58,546 bases of DNA from Donghicola sp041224595 (GTDB lineage Bacteria > Pseudomonadota > Alphaproteobacteria > Rhodobacterales > Rhodobacteraceae), in the NCBI RefSeq assembly GCF_041224595.1, contig NZ_JBGFGN010000158.1:1-58546 (forward strand). Direction: 5' to 3'. Shown here one piece after another: positions 58,464 to 58,546 of the stretch. Position 1 is the first letter of the stretch; the number at the start of each line of letters is the position of its first letter. Made by a program: the position numbers and the translations under genes. The notes under the pieces are model-generated. The model ran no database searches and was not told where the DNA came from. It was given only the letters and a program-made list of their open reading frames with translations.

Positions 58464-58546
58464 TCATCGATTTCGCTCGAGTGTCCTGTAGACCGTTGGG
58501 CGTGAGACTGAGAACAACTCGGCCAGATCACTGATGGAATAGTCTC
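58464..58546 (-). CDS. serine resolvase/invertase, C-terminal end (partial)
   Basis: The frame entering from the right edge reads YSISDLAELFSVSRPTVYR and TLERNR before TGA (58464-58466), the helix-turn-helix that ends Tn3-type resolvases and DNA invertases. The catalytic domain lies beyond the window. On plasmids such resolvases resolve multimers or transposon cointegrates. Confidence 0.7.
   Translation of the reverse strand, partial: DYSISDLAELFSVSRPTVYRTLERNR

Overview
The window looks like most of a RepABC-type plasmid from a marine alphaproteobacterium, most likely a Rhodobacteraceae (Roseobacter-group) host. Three things point there: a complete repA-repB-repC operon (54.4-57.9 kb, minus strand) with a candidate antisense RNA between repB and repC; a set of backbone genes typical of rhodobacteral and rhizobial plasmids (DUF736, DUF6878, DUF6915, DUF6927, DUF3768, a large strawberry-notch helicase/methyltransferase, a ParB-like protein, ArdC); and alphaproteobacterial-style Ccm, Mer and Cop proteins. 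No tRNA, rRNA or CRISPR array was seen.

Left part (1-28.6 kb): a heavy-metal and periplasmic-redox island. On the minus strand an operon runs from an EF-hand Met/His-rich protein through a periplasmic rhodanese, a CueO-like multicopper oxidase, one or two tiny coupled peptides, a TVP38-family membrane protein and an orphan Rieske protein. Divergent from it is ccmFGHI (cytochrome c haem ligation). Next come merR and merTP-X-F-Y-A with a canonical 19-bp-spacer MerR promoter; small membrane and lipoprotein genes; a DUF411 metal-binding protein with a membrane partner; a copper-type two-component system; two L,D-transpeptidases; a cytochrome c', a dihaem cytochrome, a second multicopper oxidase and a monohaem cytochrome; and a DsbA-like protein. 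The island ends with copZ, copA and cueR, a DsbD/ScsB-like protein, a second DsbA-like protein and DsbB. Many of these encode known targets of Cu or Hg toxicity (haem ligation, Fe-S protein, disulfide enzymes, L,D-transpeptidases) rather than metal pumps, so the island may supply spare or tolerant copies of vulnerable periplasmic enzymes.

Middle part (28.7-33.3 kb): an IS6-family element with clean 18-bp terminal inverted repeats and no target duplication cuts off the coupling-protein gene traG/virD4. Behind it lie a VirD2/MobP-like relaxase, a mobilization accessory gene and a candidate oriT with a 12-bp inverted repeat. The plasmid is probably mobilizable but not self-transmissible.

Right part (33.3-58.5 kb): the side of oriT expected to enter a recipient first. 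It holds a SLOG-family (DUF2493) gene, an IetA/IetS ATPase-protease pair, and then a long leftward array of mostly single-gene units (DUF736, DUF6915, DUF6878, a 1420-aa methyltransferase/helicase, a ParE-RelB-like toxin-antitoxin pair, DUF6927, a ParB-like protein, DUF3768, ArdC). Many of these units are separated by terminator-like hairpins that share a GCCCGCTTT core. A Fic protein follows, then two identical 16-bp palindromes (candidate parS), the repABC operon with its upstream operator, DnaA box and 20-bp palindrome, and the 3' end of a serine resolvase at the window edge.
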